Position numbers and translations under genes: made by a program
Part shown: positions 5,246 through 5,363 of the stretch, in pieces
How the letters are laid out: every line of letters starts with the position of its first letter
How positions within the stretch are numbered: the first letter of the stretch is position 1
Assembly (NCBI GenBank): GCA_012841735.1
Contig: DUUE01000072.1
Coordinates: forward strand, 1-5,363
DNA from: Bacillota bacterium
GTDB lineage: Bacteria; Bacillota; Dethiobacteria; Dethiobacterales; Dethiobacteraceae
DNA: 5,363 nucleotides
Direction of reading: 5' to 3'
The notes under the pieces: generated by a model
Seen by the model: only the letters and a program-made list of their open reading frames with translations
Database searches by the model: none
What the model was told of the DNA's origin: nothing

Positions 5246-5363
5246 ATGGAAATAGTTCAACACATAATCAACACATTCCTTTCTATCGCAGAAAAAGTTT
5301 TAGATGCTTGTGAAAATGGAGTAGATTATTACAACTTTCAGCGTGATTTACAGGAAGAATTTA
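5246..5363 (+). CDS. Transposase N-terminus, probable ISLre2/UPF0236 family (cut by window end)
   Basis: A plus-strand frame from ATG 5246 runs off the window after 39 codons without a stop. It begins MEIVQHIINTFLS and continues through EKVLDACENGVDYYNF to QRDLQEEF. From memory, ISLre2/UPF0236 transposases open with a similar short amphipathic helix and an acidic 'DFYxFE/QxxL' segment, but the catalytic part is not visible. The RBS AGAGGTGAAG ends a few bases before the ATG and sits in the right arm of the inverted repeat described above. If the identification is right, the full protein would be roughly 400-500 residues. The alternative is an unrelated hypothetical gene; opposite orientation and the preceding inverted repeat favour a mobile element. 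Confidence 0.55.
   Translation, partial: MEIVQHIINTFLSIAEKVLDACENGVDYYNFQRDLQEEF

Larger units (their letters stand above)
5120..5363 (+). mobile_element. Left end of an insertion sequence, probably ISLre2 family (partial)
   Basis: The stretch holds the start of a transposase-like frame preceded by about 120 bp of non-coding DNA, and it is oriented opposite to all other genes. The left boundary is approximate. The G/T-rich stretch around 5125-5157 (GTGTAAAG, then TTGTAGGGGTTTTTTGG) has the look of a terminal inverted repeat, but the right end is outside the window, so neither the repeat nor a target duplication can be confirmed. The insertion lies upstream of the small-gene promoter and leaves it intact. 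Confidence 0.5.

Noticed and set aside
1..5363. CRISPR array, tRNA, rRNA or known riboswitch
   Set aside because: No regularly spaced direct repeats, no cloverleaf or rRNA-like stretch and no recognisable aptamer pattern was seen by eye on either strand.

Overview
The window looks like a chromosomal segment of an anaerobic Firmicute, most likely a Peptococcaceae-type clostridium. This rests on strong AGGAGG-type ribosome binding sites, frequent GTG/TTG starts, a consensus sigma-A promoter, and oxygen-sensitive radical-SAM and archerase-type iron-sulfur proteins. The genus is a guess. Every complete gene is on the minus strand, so the biological reading order runs from high to low coordinates.

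Right edge (about 5120-5363): the left end of an insertion sequence, with the first 39 codons of a plus-strand transposase of probable ISLre2/UPF0236 type. Its ribosome binding site lies in one arm of a perfect 11-bp inverted repeat. Next, on the minus strand (5016-4740), comes a self-contained unit for a 51-52 aa single-span membrane protein of unknown function: a near-perfect promoter (TTGACA, 17 bp, TATACT), a strong RBS and a hairpin-plus-T-run terminator.

Centre (4589-1567): a tightly coupled three-gene operon. The first gene is a DUF2229-type 'activase-related' protein (325 aa), the second an HgdB-like/CoA-protein-activase-type protein (358 aa), and the third a BadF/HgdC-type ATPase 'archerase' (322 aa) with an extra four-cysteine C-terminal tail. 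Gene junctions are TAATG and TAG-TTG, and a clean terminator follows the last gene. The first two proteins are diverged paralogues, each with conserved cysteines. The set resembles a dissected, reordered version of the very long fused CoA-enzyme-activase proteins of anaerobes. No classical dehydratase subunit genes are present. The likely job is ATP-driven low-potential electron transfer from the archerase to an iron-sulfur A/B pair; the final substrate cannot be read from the sequence.

Left (1337-96): a separate transcription unit for a KamA-family radical SAM/PLP enzyme. The two aspartates that bind the lysine substrate in lysine 2,3-aminomutase are Lys and Asn here, the signature of glutamate 2,3-aminomutase (L-glutamate to beta-glutamate). 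It has a possible promoter of its own and ends at a long, probably bidirectional terminator at 46-87. Positions 1-45 hold nothing I can support.
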